Assembly: GCF_001039355.2 (NCBI RefSeq)
Contig: NW_019775611.1
Coordinates: 94,252 to 158,251, forward strand
Source of the DNA: Lingula anatina
Lineage: Eukaryota > Brachiopoda > Lingulata > Lingulida > Lingulidae
Length of the DNA stretch: 64,000 nucleotides
Direction of reading: 5' to 3'
Below are positions 13,285 to 23,999 of this stretch, piece after piece. The notes beneath the pieces were generated by a model that ran no database searches, had not been told where the DNA came from, and was given only the letters and a program-made list of their open reading frames with translations. Positions within the stretch are counted from its first letter, which is position 1; each line of letters starts with the position of its first letter. The position numbers and the translations under genes are program-made.

Positions 13285-13570
13285 AAACCAGATTTGAGAT
13301 TTTATCAGAAATTATGTTTGTGAACATATTTTTTTAAATCTACAACCTGGGATACTACATTTTAAAACTTTTTTAAAGTCACTCAGTGTCATTTCTTTCG
13401 TATTTGTTTTAAAATTATATTTCAAAATATTTATGACTCCTGTGTTTTTCCATATTCCTGGCATTTATAATCATTCGCCTTTTGGGGGTCCTGTGTGGGT
13501 CCTGGCGAATCTGCAGTTATCCACTCTAGAACAAATGATTTGCAAATTCCCAAAATGCACTATCCTTGTC
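13285..13570 (+). repeat. Repeat shared with FkbM gene 3' flanks
   Basis: This stretch resembles the downstream flank of the FkbM methyltransferase copies at 53070-53310 and 63280-63560. Shared landmarks, in the same order, are GATTTGAGATTTTAT, GTCACTCAGTGTCA, TTTTGGGGGTCCT and CTGCAGTTATC. It is either a dispersed repeat or the tail of a lost FkbM copy. Confidence 0.5.
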
Positions 13571-13654
13571 GAGAAAATGACATAAACTGTAACATATTAA
13601 GTAAGTTTTATTTCCAGTGCGGTTTTTACCATCCTCGCTTCATACTGGTACATG

Positions 13655-13811
13655 TGTTGAACGATGGTGAGATTCTCCCATTGGGCTTCTTGTCAAATTT
13701 CACCGGTAGGTGTCGTTGACTAAGGGTTGTATTTAGAACGTCACTGGTAAAAATCGATAAGATGTTGATTCATAACAGGTGTTTGGTCTGAAACAAGGAG
13801 AAGTTACACAG
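13655..13811 (+). promoter_or_regulatory. Possible 5' non-coding exon and promoter area of gene B
   Basis: This stretch is similar to 23590-23707, which lies upstream of gene C. Both contain GGTGTCG, then a GTTGATTCA block, and end in a good splice donor (CACAG|GTAAGG here, ATACAG|GTAAGT there). The bases after the donors are also related. A conserved donor upstream and a conserved acceptor just before each coding exon (20238 for B, 25124 for C) fit a leader exon joined to a single coding exon. No transcript evidence is available. Confidence 0.4.
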
Positions 13812-13983
13812 GTAAGGTACTTTGGATAGTAAACAGTAGCAGAACCTTTTTCTAAAATTAATTTTCAATTCTTTATTTTAAAATTTAATATTCGGAACCC
13901 ATGCCAAAGACCTTTTTCAGACATCCAATAAAAGGGTAAATGATAATTCATACATGTTACCTGCCGAAAGGAACCCATGCATA

Positions 13984-15037
13984 CAGCATTGGTCAAAAAG
14001 GTTGTCCCACCCCCATTTCCATGTACTTTTATTTACAAATGATCACCTAACAGCTGTTAATTGTTAGAAATAGTGTTTTTTATTACGTATACCGTGTCTA
14101 ACATTTTTAATGGTTTAAAAAAATACAAAATAGTGGTGAAAATATACATATTTTATACCATTTAGTAAAATTTATAAGAGGTACCCCCTCAAATCGACTG
14201 TTTCACTGTGACTTCTAAAGATGTAAAGAAATGACTATAAAATTAAAAAGACGCCATCAAATGTCACCAAATTCACACACAATTAGCATTAGGGTGTGCT
14301 CATTAAAGATCACGTGCCTAACAGCATGTGCGTCTACCGCGTACTGCAATTATTTCCTGTAGACGGCGCGACAAGCCTTCAACACGGGTTACAATTCTGT
14401 TTTGTGGGATATTGTCCCATTCTTCTTAAACAAGTTGGGGGAGTTGGTCCACGTTTTTAAAGGGTTGGTTCTCCTTTGCATTGCACACTCCAATACATGT
14501 CACAGTTGATTAGTAAGTTTGATATCAGGGCTCAAAGATGGTGGTTCCATCCTTAGACCATTATGTTTCTTCAACAAACAGTTGCCAGGCGAGAGGTGTG
14601 AGCAAGTGNAATATCCCACATAACAGAATTGTTACCCATGTTGAAGGCTTGTCGCGCCGTCTACAGGAGATAATTGCAGTACGCGGTAGACGCACACGCT
14701 GTTACGCACGTGATCTTTAACGAGCACACCCTAATGCTAATTGTGTGTAAATTTGGTGACAATTGATGGCACCTTTTCAATTTTATAGACATTTCTTTAC
14801 ATCTGTAGAAGTAACAGTGAAACAGTCGATTTGAGGGGGTACCTCTTATAAATTTTACTAAATGGTATAAAATATGTATATTTTCACCACTATTTTGTAT
14901 TTTTTAACCATTAATCATGTTAGACACGGTATCCGTGATAAAAAGCACTATTTCTAACAGTTCACAGCTGTGAGGTGATCATTTGTAAATAAAAGTACAT
15001 GGAAATGGGGGTGGGACAACCTTTTTGACCAATGCTG
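13984..15037. mobile_element. Palindromic Tc1/mariner-derived element
   Basis: TA dinucleotides flank ends reading CAGCATTGGTCAAAAAGG and its complement. Arms of roughly 430 bp (13984-14430 and 14610-15037) are imperfect inverted copies. Each arm encodes, reading toward its outer end, the C-terminus of a Tc1-family transposase (EEWDNIPQNRI then a basic RRLQEIIAVRGRRT tail, matching the family's EEW..IPQ..I and RRRC.AVI.A.GG.TR end). The left arm runs further into the transposase (up to about 14608). The right arm starts exactly after the single N at 14609, so the palindrome may be a real foldback element or an inverted mis-join. Stops make it non-functional. Confidence 0.7.
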
Positions 15038-15074
15038 TATAATCGTGAAATAGTATTAAAATTTGTCTCAAATG

Positions 15075-15480
15075 CTATAATAATAATAATATATTTATTT
15101 CGAGTCTAAAATCCATAAAATGTTCAATAGACTGTACCACATAAAATACAAAGAAGTTTATAGATAAAATGGTTTAGATATATATTATATAAATCAGAGC
15201 TATACTAAATTGTAAAAAACAGTAATTAAAAGTAAAAAAACCAAGGTTTCCTTCGTGTAAAATTTAAAATTCATGAATAAAATGTCTTAAAAATGTGAGT
15301 TTTCCAATTCCCTTTTAAAAGATTCTTGTGATTCTATTCGTCTAATAAAAATTGGTAACTTATTCCACTCTACTGGTGCAGCTACACAAAATGATATGTC
15401 ACCATATCTTTTTAACTTTGATTATATATGGTGGATCTAGGTTATAAAAAGCAGCATGTGTAAAAACTACACCTTATTAT
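15075..15480 (-). mobile_element. LINE 3' end (CR1/L2/jockey-like), damaged
   Basis: Read on the minus strand, this stretch encodes the C-terminal region of a LINE reverse transcriptase and ends in an (ATT)n tail at 15075-15090. The intact version of the same piece at 28214-28660 shows the landmarks YSPQRSLRSGD, TYGDISFCVAAPVEWNKLP and SFKRELE. Here about 86 bases are missing near 15420, which removes the PQRSLRSGD part. Confidence 0.65.
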
Positions 15481-15809
15481 TTAAGATTAAAGTTATCGTC
15501 TCTCTCGAGATCAGACTTTTTTTCGCTGTTCTCCTTCACCGCCCAAATTATTTGTTAGCAATATCCAACCCTTAACGTTCATTGTTGTATATTTATAAAC
15601 ATTAGGCAACTGAACAGCAAAACTTAATAACACCGTTAACTGTTCTGATTGTCAAAATAGCCGTGGAAAAAGTACCCATATAGAGTCCACCTCAGCCAAA
15701 AGTAGAAAAGGTATTGGTTCAGGGCAGTGGAATAAAACAAATTAACAAGTAATCATGAAGTATATGTTATAACTATTTAAGATATCTTCAACACATTGTT
15801 AAATACATA

Positions 15810-17470
15810 CAGACTTGACATTTAATATGGAATATTTTTTTCCAAATTATTTTTCGTCAGTTTTTTCCTATTTTGCTGACTTATAAATGAAAATAAGGAT
15901 TAAAATGGCGTTTTAATAACTTTTATTTATCTCTTTGATGACATTGTGACATCAGTTCATCAACTGAATTCGCCAGTGAAGCAAACAAAAATGCATTGCC
16001 TATTTTAGGTCATACGGCAACCATTGAAAGCGATGTTTTGGATCTCTATATTTTCCAAATTATCGTCTTTAAAAGAGTTATACGCCCAACAAAGGACCCT
16101 CATGTCAGTGTCTTGTCACAGCAACGATGGCTGTTACACCTGACCTCATCTGGCTGCTACCAGAGCTTTCAAGCGGCAAGGCATTCCTTAGGATAGGTTT
16201 TTAGAGTTTAATCTGGAAAAAAAATACCAGGCAACGGTCAAAACTTGTCCAGTTTGGTTCAGTTTTGTTGTAGGACATGCAGGCCGTTGATTCGGAGAGT
16301 AATACCTACCCACGTATTGTCTATGTGGTTCAAATATGGCGATTTTGATGACCAATGTATCTGCTCAATTCCTCGGCTCTGTAAGTTATCTGCTATTAAA
16401 AGTGCTCTGTGTGAACGGGCAATCTCATCGTGCAACCTAAAATTGTTCCTAAGGTGCCCCCTATCAAATGATAGTCAAATGGTTCCCACATTATTCCTTT
16501 ATTTCATCTGGTTTAGGTTTTTATCAATGACTACCATTGCTGTTTTGGCACCAATGTGGTATTCACTCCAAATACTGACGCTGTCAATGACCCTAGTCAC
16601 TTCAGAAGCGGCACACGACTTGTTGTAGGCCTCTTCTGGATGTCTGTAAACTCTGTTTGGACCAGTTAAGCGGTACAGGTGAAATCTGACCTCAATAAAG
16701 AAAGCCACGCGGTTTCAGTGTTCTACCCAGAAACGGTCATGGTCCTCAATTCATTAGAGAGACAAACGACACTTTTTTACTGTTTACAGTGGCTTCCTCA
16801 GAGGTTGTTTGGTATCCTAACCTGCTAAAACCAGTTTGGTATTCGCTAAGAGCCTTGAAAAACGCGTTTTGGTCACAATTTGCCCCTCATTCTGAACGGA
16901 CTGGGTGGATTTTATTTAGTTGCAGCAGCATATCATGAAGGACAGTGAGTCCTGTACCCTGGTGGTAAGACGGCGATACATTGGCCGTGGTCTCTGTGTA
17001 GGTACATCAGTCTGGGTATAACTCCATAAAACTGTGCTGACCATTTCGTTTGACACAATAATCTGTCTGGCAATGTCTGTCTTTTTCGCGCCATTCTGTC
17101 ACAGATTAACAATTTTGTAAAACATTGTTTAACTCATTTTAAGCACTGCAAAACTGACCGCTTGCATGCAACATTTCAAATTATTCTATGCAGTAGTTAC
17201 CGACATATGGATACTTTTTTAACAGCACCATGCTTCGCCAAAGCCAAGCTTTGGCTATCCCAAAGGGGCACTACCCAATTAAAACACTGCATATTACACA
17301 ATGCAGCAGTGCACCAGACTTGGTAGTCAGTTAATTGGTAGCGAGACACCTGACTTCACACTTCTCCAGTCAGATATTTTATGTGAGATCTGAGTTTTAT
17401 GAAAAAAGAACGCATTTTTACCAAGGTATACCTTTGAAACTGAAATATTCCATATTAAATGTTAAGTCTG
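15810..17470 (-). mobile_element. Tc1/mariner transposon, inactive, full length
   Basis: A 1661 bp element between TA dinucleotides. Terminal inverted repeats of about 30 bases start CAGACTTGACATTTAATATG on the left and are mirrored at 17441-17470. The minus strand encodes a degraded Tc1 transposase. Recognisable blocks are RVYRHPEEAYN, KTAMVVIDKNLN, HRALLIADNLQ and WSSKSPYLNHIDNTW, which correspond to the family's rVyR.pgE, kT.LVvi.GnLn, HtA...dfL and WP..SPDLNPIEnlW. The aspartate of SPDLNP is replaced by Tyr, and stop codons interrupt the frame, so the element is dead. A sister copy is at 28987-30644. Confidence 0.85.
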
Positions 17471-17917
17471 TATATGAGCGTTTATTTGATATATTAAGTG
17501 TATAAACGATTTTTCATCAACCTTAAAAAGTACATATCCCAAGATGGCTGTAGTTCGCCATGAGTTTGTGCCAGTGATATAATTAACTAATCCCCATCCT
17601 AATTAACTCATCGACTGAGTTTTAAGCGATAGGCAACGTGCCCCATTTCACACCTGTTAACACTTTTTGCTACGTCAAGAACTGCACTTACAATTATACA
17701 TTAAAGGCGTACATTTTGATAACCCCTGCCCAGAGTAAATATGGGAATTGTTTGACCTTGACCAGACTACACACTTCTAATAAACGGTTCCAGACTATAG
17801 TATACACAGGGGTGTAAATGAACCCAGACTAGAATTCATGTATACGTAACGTCTTTGGTCAAATTCTACTTTCTCTTGATCTCTCTTGATATATTATCAT
17901 ATTGGCCTGTAAATATA

Positions 17918-18277
17918 CCGACCGGATGGCCTTGTGGTTAGAGTGTCCGCCTCCGGAGCGGGAGGACGTGGGTTCAAAACCCGTCCGGGGACATACCAGT
18001 CCTTTATAAACGGTACCTGCTGTCTCCCCGCTTGGCACTCAGCACTTTGGGGTTGAAGCAGGGTCCTGGTCAGGCAGAGAACGATATTGTAAGATTGATA
18101 GCACTCAGCGCCTCATACGGCAGCGGGGCTGTATCCTCCCCAGGGAGGCGAGATTGTACACAGCGTGTTTTGACCAGTTGTATACTTGTTATATGTATGT
18201 ACATATTTGTAAAGTCTAACGAACATATTCATATGGAGTTAAGACTTAAAATAAATATATTATTATTATTATTATTA
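17918..18277 (+). mobile_element. tRNA-derived SINE
   Basis: Starts with a tRNA-like head (about 17918-17992). The A box reads TGGCCTTGTGG, and an anticodon arm has a TCCGC/GCGGG stem with loop CTCCGGA (anticodon CCG, arginine-like). The B box reads GGTTCAAAACC, as for RNA polymerase III. A non-tRNA body follows, with an ATT-repeat tail at 18257-18277. An 8-base direct repeat TAAATATA flanks both sides (17910-17917 and 18278-18285). The duplicated segment at 32036 has the empty site with a single TAAATATA, which proves insertion. Confidence 0.9.
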
Positions 18278-20286
18278 TAAATATATTTTGTGCACGTTTC
18301 GGATATATTGTGCTTAATCGCCGTTACAGCTGGGACTGTATTCGTTTACATGATACTTCAGCAAGCAACCGTATCTAAAGTGGTAGGCAGTCTTAAACGG
18401 TACACAGAACATAGGTCAATGCTTATCAGCAAAATCGTCAGCTACCATACACTAAACGAGATATCTGTTGAAATGCATGAAGGTTATCGAGACATGGAAA
18501 ATGTTTTTAGCAAAGCGGTCCTGAGCAGGGGGTTCGCGATGGATGCAACCGGCCAACAATATGGTCCCATTGCAGGAGGGGGGTGGCGGGGTAGTGATCA
18601 CAATTCGATGGGAATGAAATCATCTGTTCAATAATCAATCAAGTTAATTAAATTTGAACATCACAATTCATATCCAATTAGCAAAAACCAATTTCACCAA
18701 GATCAACATGACATTTATTTGATACGTGTACATGCAGAAATGCACCGGAGGGGAGATGGGACTACACAATTTATTAGGGCTGATACTTAAATAAATACTG
18801 TCACTTACACAGGACATTCGCCATAGCTTCCACTCAAAATAAAAAAAAACGAAGGTGCCCAACAATATTTCTTTATTCACTGCCGCACACATGTACAAAT
18901 ATCTCCACCACCAACATGGAGTCCCCTTTATCCTCTCAAAAAACTCCCACCCCAGAGGGACGACACAATCCTCTATCACCTCCACCGCAATCAGGATAGC
19001 CCCAATTATATTACTTTACAAACACAATGTTTGTCAACTTTTAATTATAGAGGTTTAACTCCCAAGACGTAAACACATGCAGCACATTATTAACCTTGAC
19101 GTTTTGTCTCTTTTACACACAATCTACTTAAAATCATATGTTCAAGGGCAGTATGGGGGCACCTGGACAAAAGTGAGACATAATTTATTTATCGCCATGC
19201 ATTTGCGAAGCCTCTTTGGCAGCATACCAAAAGTCCAGGTGAATTCCTTTATGTGAAACACGTATGGTTTTCAAGCCCTTCACAAAAAAAAGACCGAACA
19301 TGTTTGGCAGTGTTACACGTTAAGCTTTGTGTTTAGCATCTCCGGTGTATGATTCTACAATAAGTTTGGCTAAGCTCTTCTCCTGCTAAGAACGTGGATT
19401 GCAAAAATAAGTATTTTAGGGATTTTTCAAACCCATGGAGAGTGTTATAACTGTTATAATCTTATTTATGTAAGAATAATTACTTACAGTTAGGATAATC
19501 AGAATTTCCACAACAATTGACTCTTAATGTTTTTCAGACTCAAGCTCATTAAGCTTTCAAATATCTTCTTTATTCAACACTTCTTTTGTAAGCTACGTTT
19601 GAAAATCAAGGTGGTTTCACAAGATGACTACCAAGACCTTATTCGTTTAGATAATGCAGAATTAAAAGTTGACATGTGATGAGGTAATGATGTCGCATCA
19701 AATATACTTCGAGTGAATTTTCTAATTCGAGCTGATGAAGTATCATCAGCTTTTTTTTTTTTTTTTGTGGTCGAAAAAACATAGTAAGGGGTTCATATCT
19801 AATAAACAAAACTTTAAATGCAAACAGTGGAACTGGATTGTAGCTAGTTCACACCTTTGTTGTCAACGATGCCAATGCTCCTGCCAAAATAAGGTCCGGT
19901 GTCAGGACGCAACGCGCACCGATCACTATATTACACCAATTTCTAAAGCAATAAAGTTGACGATAAACAAGGGCACAGCTTAATGGCAGTAGCAAGTGTA
20001 GTGTTGACTAAAAATAACAGTAACAATATTTTGCTCTAAACGTGTTAAAATTTAGTTCTAAAACTACATAAAATAAACTCTTTTTTTTACCAACCTAGAC
20101 CATTCGAATGTATCGATCCACGTAATATACCAGTACTTTTGTTGTTATATGATTTTGGCATGGGTTTAGAAAAAAAACAAAGAAACAAATACAAATAAAC
20201 AAACAAAAAGTATTTCTATATATATTTCTAGATTTCAGATGTGAGAGTTCGTAGATGAATGTCCCAAAATACCACTACCGAAGGCA

Positions 20287-21534
20287 ATGCAGATATCTAA
20301 GAGATGCATTTTTCTTTCGACTATCATAGTGGCCTCAGTGTTTCTATTTTTATGGGTGAGTCAAAGGACTTGGGTGAACAACAGCTGCAACGGGGACACA
20401 ACGTCACAAAACACAAAAAGACCAAATTATCGGATAGGCCTACCTGTGTCCCTGGATTTTACATTTGAGGTAAGGTATGCAGTTATACGGCCGAGAAAAT
20501 ACAGCCAGACGACTGGGAAGCGATTTGTGTATCTCATTGAAAGCCCAACAAAGGGGGTCATCAAAGGATTACAAGAAACGAAAGAACGTGACGTCATCTG
20601 GATGACGTTTGCAGATAGGTCAGGTGACATTTACGCCCCAGACACCTCCGCTGCTTCCGGAAGAAATGTGCTTCTTCAGCACGCGGTGAACTTAGCGGCC
20701 CAAATGAAAGACGGCGGTTATCTTTATTATATATTCATGGACGATGACCTGGAGCTTTCGGTTAAGTCGGACGGACAGGTCAATTGGAAACCTTGGCCAA
20801 AGATGGCCTCGGACCCTTTTCAGAGGTTCGAGGAGTTTCTTATGTATTACCAACCGGCTGTAGGACACGTTCGTTACCGAGATATGGGTAGACAGCTTGT
20901 CAATAAAAAACAACCCGTAAATTTGAACTGGGATTTTGACGAGTGTTTGAATGCTTTTCACAAGGATACACTGTCATTTCTCATTCCGTATGATTTACAC
21001 CTAGATTATGAATCGTGGTTTAATGGCGCCTGGATGACTCGTCAGTTGATCTCGATGTTGTATCATAGCTATCGCATTCAGTGCAACTCGTTGCATGTTA
21101 CAAATCGCATTTCAAATAGAATGATCTCAAAGGACAGATACAAGCACAATTTTCATTTCGAAACACCGCGAAACTACATCTCGTCTGCTTTGCTGAAGAA
21201 AACAAAAACTAACCCTACCAAAGTCAACCCATTTATTGAAGCTGTATTAAAAGGAACGTCTTCGCGCCAAAGTCCAGGTACTCTACAGCCAGGTCCTTAC
21301 ATAAAGATTCCAGGGAAGCCGAAACTGAAAGGCAACCAATCGTATCTCGTGACACCGGATTTCATCCTTCAACACTGGGACCATACCCATCCCATGATTA
21401 GAAAGAAATTAACGTGGTTACAAAAACCAGAAATACAGAAAATCCTTGGACTAGACAACCGTCGTCGACGGCCGTTTACACCCGACACTTTGTACTGCTC
21501 TGCACCGAATAACTTTTCACTGACTATTAATTAG
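20287..21534 (+). CDS. Gene B: putative type II membrane glycosyltransferase
   Basis: 415 aa, same architecture as gene A: membrane anchor at about residues 8-24, variable stem to about 52, globular domain with FMDDDLEL at about 151-158. The start aligns with the ATG of gene D, and an acceptor-like ATTTCAG ends at 20238. Residues ~52-288 are almost identical to gene D, and the stem differs at about eight positions. The C-terminus differs from the other three (RRRRPFTP replaces RLQQPFTP, and it ends SLTIN without the usual GQ). AATAAA at 21618-21623 is a likely poly(A) signal. Function is inferred from topology and the Asp triplet only. Confidence 0.85.
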   Translation: MQISKRCIFLSTIIVASVFLFLWVSQRTWVNNSCNGDTTSQNTKRPNYRIGLPVSLDFTFEVRYAVIRPRKYSQTTGKRFVYLIESPTKGVIKGLQETKERDVIWMTFADRSGDIYAPDTSAASGRNVLLQHAVNLAAQMKDGGYLYYIFMDDDLELSVKSDGQVNWKPWPKMASDPFQRFEEFLMYYQPAVGHVRYRDMGRQLVNKKQPVNLNWDFDECLNAFHKDTLSFLIPYDLHLDYESWFNGAWMTRQLISMLYHSYRIQCNSLHVTNRISNRMISKDRYKHNFHFETPRNYISSALLKKTKTNPTKVNPFIEAVLKGTSSRQSPGTLQPGPYIKIPGKPKLKGNQSYLVTPDFILQHWDHTHPMIRKKLTWLQKPEIQKILGLDNRRRRPFTPDTLYCSAPNNFSLTIN

Positions 21535-21617
21535 ACAATGACATCGAAGGCTTAACATAACATGCTTTCCAATACATTTATTTTCAAACACCTATCTATA
21601 TATGAGTCGATTATTTC

Positions 21618-21623
21618 AATAAA
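21618..21623 (+). terminator. Poly(A) signal of gene B
   Basis: AATAAA 84 bases downstream of the stop, at the position equivalent to the signals of the other paralogs. Confidence 0.55.
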
Positions 21624-21753
21624 TGATTTCTTGTCCTAAAATAATGATTAACTTTGATTTAATGCCATCTCTCAGCAAAGAGACAATGCTGTACTGGTAT
21701 TACATATAATTGATTACAAGCTGATACCCGTCACTTCGATCTCTGAGCCATGG

Positions 21754-21806
21754 TAAGAGATTAGTATACACGATAAAAAATATAAATCGTATATACTAAT
21801 CTCTTA
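21754..21806. repeat. Strong hairpin downstream of gene B
   Basis: The left arm TAAGAGATTAGTATACACGAT and the right arm ATCGTATATACTAATCTCTTA are inverted copies with one or two mismatches around an A/T loop. It may be a tiny MITE or RNA hairpin. No other copy was seen in the window. Confidence 0.6.
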
Positions 21807-22005
21807 TCATAATATCAAAACAATGAATATTTAAGTTTGAACAGTAAAAAATACAGATAACAGTATTTGGTGCAATTTATAAAAAAATACTAGATAATAC
21901 AGGTGACTGTGATCGTTTATTTGTTTGTGACATGCATTTTCAAACGAAATCTGGTAAAAAAATATAAAAACCAACCTCCGTGACCCTCCTTCAACAATCA
22001 TTATA

Positions 22006-22850
22006 CAGACTTCACATTAAATAAGGAATATTTTTCCAAACCATAATTCACCAGATTTTTTTCCTATTTTGCTGAGTGATAATATAAAGTAAAGATTAAA
22101 TCGTGGTTTAATAATTTTAATTATGTTTTAGATGTCATTGTGACATCAGTTCATTAATTGAATTCGCCAGTGAAGCAAACTAAAATACATTAATTTTTAT
22201 CGTCATACGACAAGCAATTGAAAGTGATATTTTGGATCTCCATATTTTCCAAATTATTTTCATTTAAAAGAGTTACATGCCCCACCAAGAACCTAATGTC
22301 AGTGTCTAGGTACAGCAACGGTCCATGTTACGCGTGACCTCATCTGGCTACTACCAGAACTCTCAAGTGACACGGCATTCCTTGGAATTGCTTTAAAGAG
22401 TTTAATCTGGAATAACATTGTCCAATTGGTTCTGTTTTGTTGTTATACATGTAGCCCGTTGATTCGGCAAGTAAAGACACAACAAATATGGCGATTTTGA
22501 TGACCTAAGCAGCTGCTCATTCCCTTGGTTCTGTAAGATATCTGCTATTTAAAGTGCTCTGTGTGAACTGGTAATCTCATCTTGCAACCTAAAAGTGTTC
22601 CTAATTTACCCCATATCAAATGATAGTCAAGTGGTTCTCAGATTATTCCTTTATTTGATATGGTTCAGGTTTTCATCGATGCCTACCATTGGTGTTTTGG
22701 CACCAATGTGGTAACCACTCAAAATACTGAAGCTTTCAATGAGCCTAGTCACTTTAGACACGGCATACGCTTCGACCTAGGCCTGTTCAGGATGTCTGAA
22801 AACTCTGTTTTGACTAATTAGCGGTAGGTTAAATAATGACCAGTAATACG
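22006..22850 (-). mobile_element. Tc1/mariner fragment, copy 3
   Basis: Begins after TA at 22004-22005 with CAGACTTCACATTAAATAAGG, a diverged form of the terminal repeat of the element at 15810. It follows that element through the transposase C-terminal half to about 22850, then stops. The other half and its terminal repeat are absent. It is more diverged than the copies at 15810 and 28987. Confidence 0.75.
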
Positions 22851-22878
22851 ATATATTCATCAACGTTTTGTATCTACG

Positions 22879-23058
22879 CAGGGGAGGATTGAGGCCGTCT
22901 TCTGGGTCTTCCGGAATACGGTAAGGTTTTTAAGTTTGCATTGACGGGTATCTAATGTTTTCTGTCGGAAGACGGTCAAAAATGGTGGATGAACTAACAA
23001 AGATAATTGGACTAACAAAGATAAAGACTGTCAGAAAACATCTCTGGATCCGCCCCTG
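22879..23058. mobile_element. hAT-like MITE, copy 2
   Basis: A 180 bp element that begins CAGGGGAGGATTGAGG and ends CTGGATCCGCCCCTG, alignable end to end with the copy at 1665-1842. No clean target duplication is seen. Confidence 0.65.
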
Positions 23059-23589
23059 CTACATACTGATGTTCTCCAACCTCTTAACTCCCCATCTCTT
23101 GGAACTCATATCCGTCTTCTACCTTCTCCAAGTCCGATCACTTTAGCTCTGTCGTTCGGACGCTGTCCTTAATATCCAACTTACTCATCTTAAGTGGCAG
23201 TAAATATAAATTCTGCTTATTTTAAATGCAGAGGTAATAGCTGAGTTTTTCATCGGTGTTGTACAAAGAAGTCGCCATGGCACAAGTACTCCTAGGTGAC
23301 GGCACGTGCCGACTGCATGAGATAACGTTACCTCGCAAAATGTCTTTATGCCGGACACGACACCTAGAAAAAAACCCTCTTATTTAAAAACGGGGAGTAT
23401 AATTCTAAGGCCTGTTTACTTGGCACTTTCAATTGCACTGATTCATGACAACTGCTCCCATATGAAAACAAGACAAAAAAGTTCATATTAACCATTCCAC
23501 CATTGGTCCAGTATTTCATAGCCTACGACTTGTGGTCAGATGTTCCAAAAAGTAAATATCCACTACAACAGCTTGTGCAGTTATCCATT

Positions 23590-23707
23590 TCAAAATTTAC
23601 CGCTAGGTGTCGCGAACTGTGGTTTGAATACCGGAGGCGTCACTCGAAAAAGTCGATAAACAGTTGATTCAAGTCAGGTGCCTGGCCAAGGAAGCGTTGT
23701 CATACAG
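23590..23707 (+). promoter_or_regulatory. Possible 5' non-coding exon of gene C
   Basis: Related to 13655-13811 upstream of gene B and ends in the strong donor ATACAG|GTAAGT. The coding exon of gene C is preceded by an acceptor (TGATTTTAG, ending 25124), so a ~1.4 kb leader intron is plausible. Confidence 0.4.
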
Positions 23708-23971
23708 GTAAGTACTTGAAACAAGGACTGTAAATGTGTCACTGCCTTTTAATACTATTTTTTAAAGGTTATTTCTCATGTCGATATTGTTTTTTATAAT
23801 ATTTTGAACACAAGCCAATGACTATTTCAAATGCATGTATCCAATACAAACATGGATAATCACTAGTAGTTGTGCATGTGTACGAGCCGGAATGGATCCA
23901 TACATGTACAACTTGTAGTCAAAATTATTAAGGTGTCATCAAAAAGAAATATTATCGTAGATTAAAGCTAA

Positions 23972-23999
23972 CCTCTCTCTCTCTCTCTCTCTCTCTCTC
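23972..23999. repeat. CT microsatellite
   Basis: About fourteen CT units inside the predicted leader intron of gene C. The equivalent place upstream of B and D has a much shorter, degenerate CT run. Confidence 0.85.

Larger units (their letters stand above)
15114..21170 (+). repeat. Segmental duplication, copy 1 (with gene B)
   Basis: Near-identical to 28215-34930 and in the same order: LINE end, Tc1 element, spacer, and the 5' two thirds of the glycosyltransferase gene. Copy 1 carries a SINE that copy 2 lacks. Copy 2 carries a TTAA element that copy 1 lacks. Single-base differences are scattered. Similarity to copy 2 falls off inside the gene around codon 290. Confidence 0.85.

Noticed and set aside
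16245-16628. Plus-strand open frame of 127 codons, also at 29420-29803
   Set aside because: It is the opposite-strand shadow of the degraded Tc1 transposase, whose motifs read on the minus strand.
17918-17992. Functional tRNA-Arg (CCG) gene
   Set aside because: It is followed by a non-tRNA body, an ATT tail and target duplications, and is absent from the sister segment, so it is the head of a SINE.
18290-18634. 114-codon frame repeated at 32105-32395
   Set aside because: It is conserved only because the segment is duplicated. A length-variable G run differs between copies and would shift a real frame, and no family match is seen.
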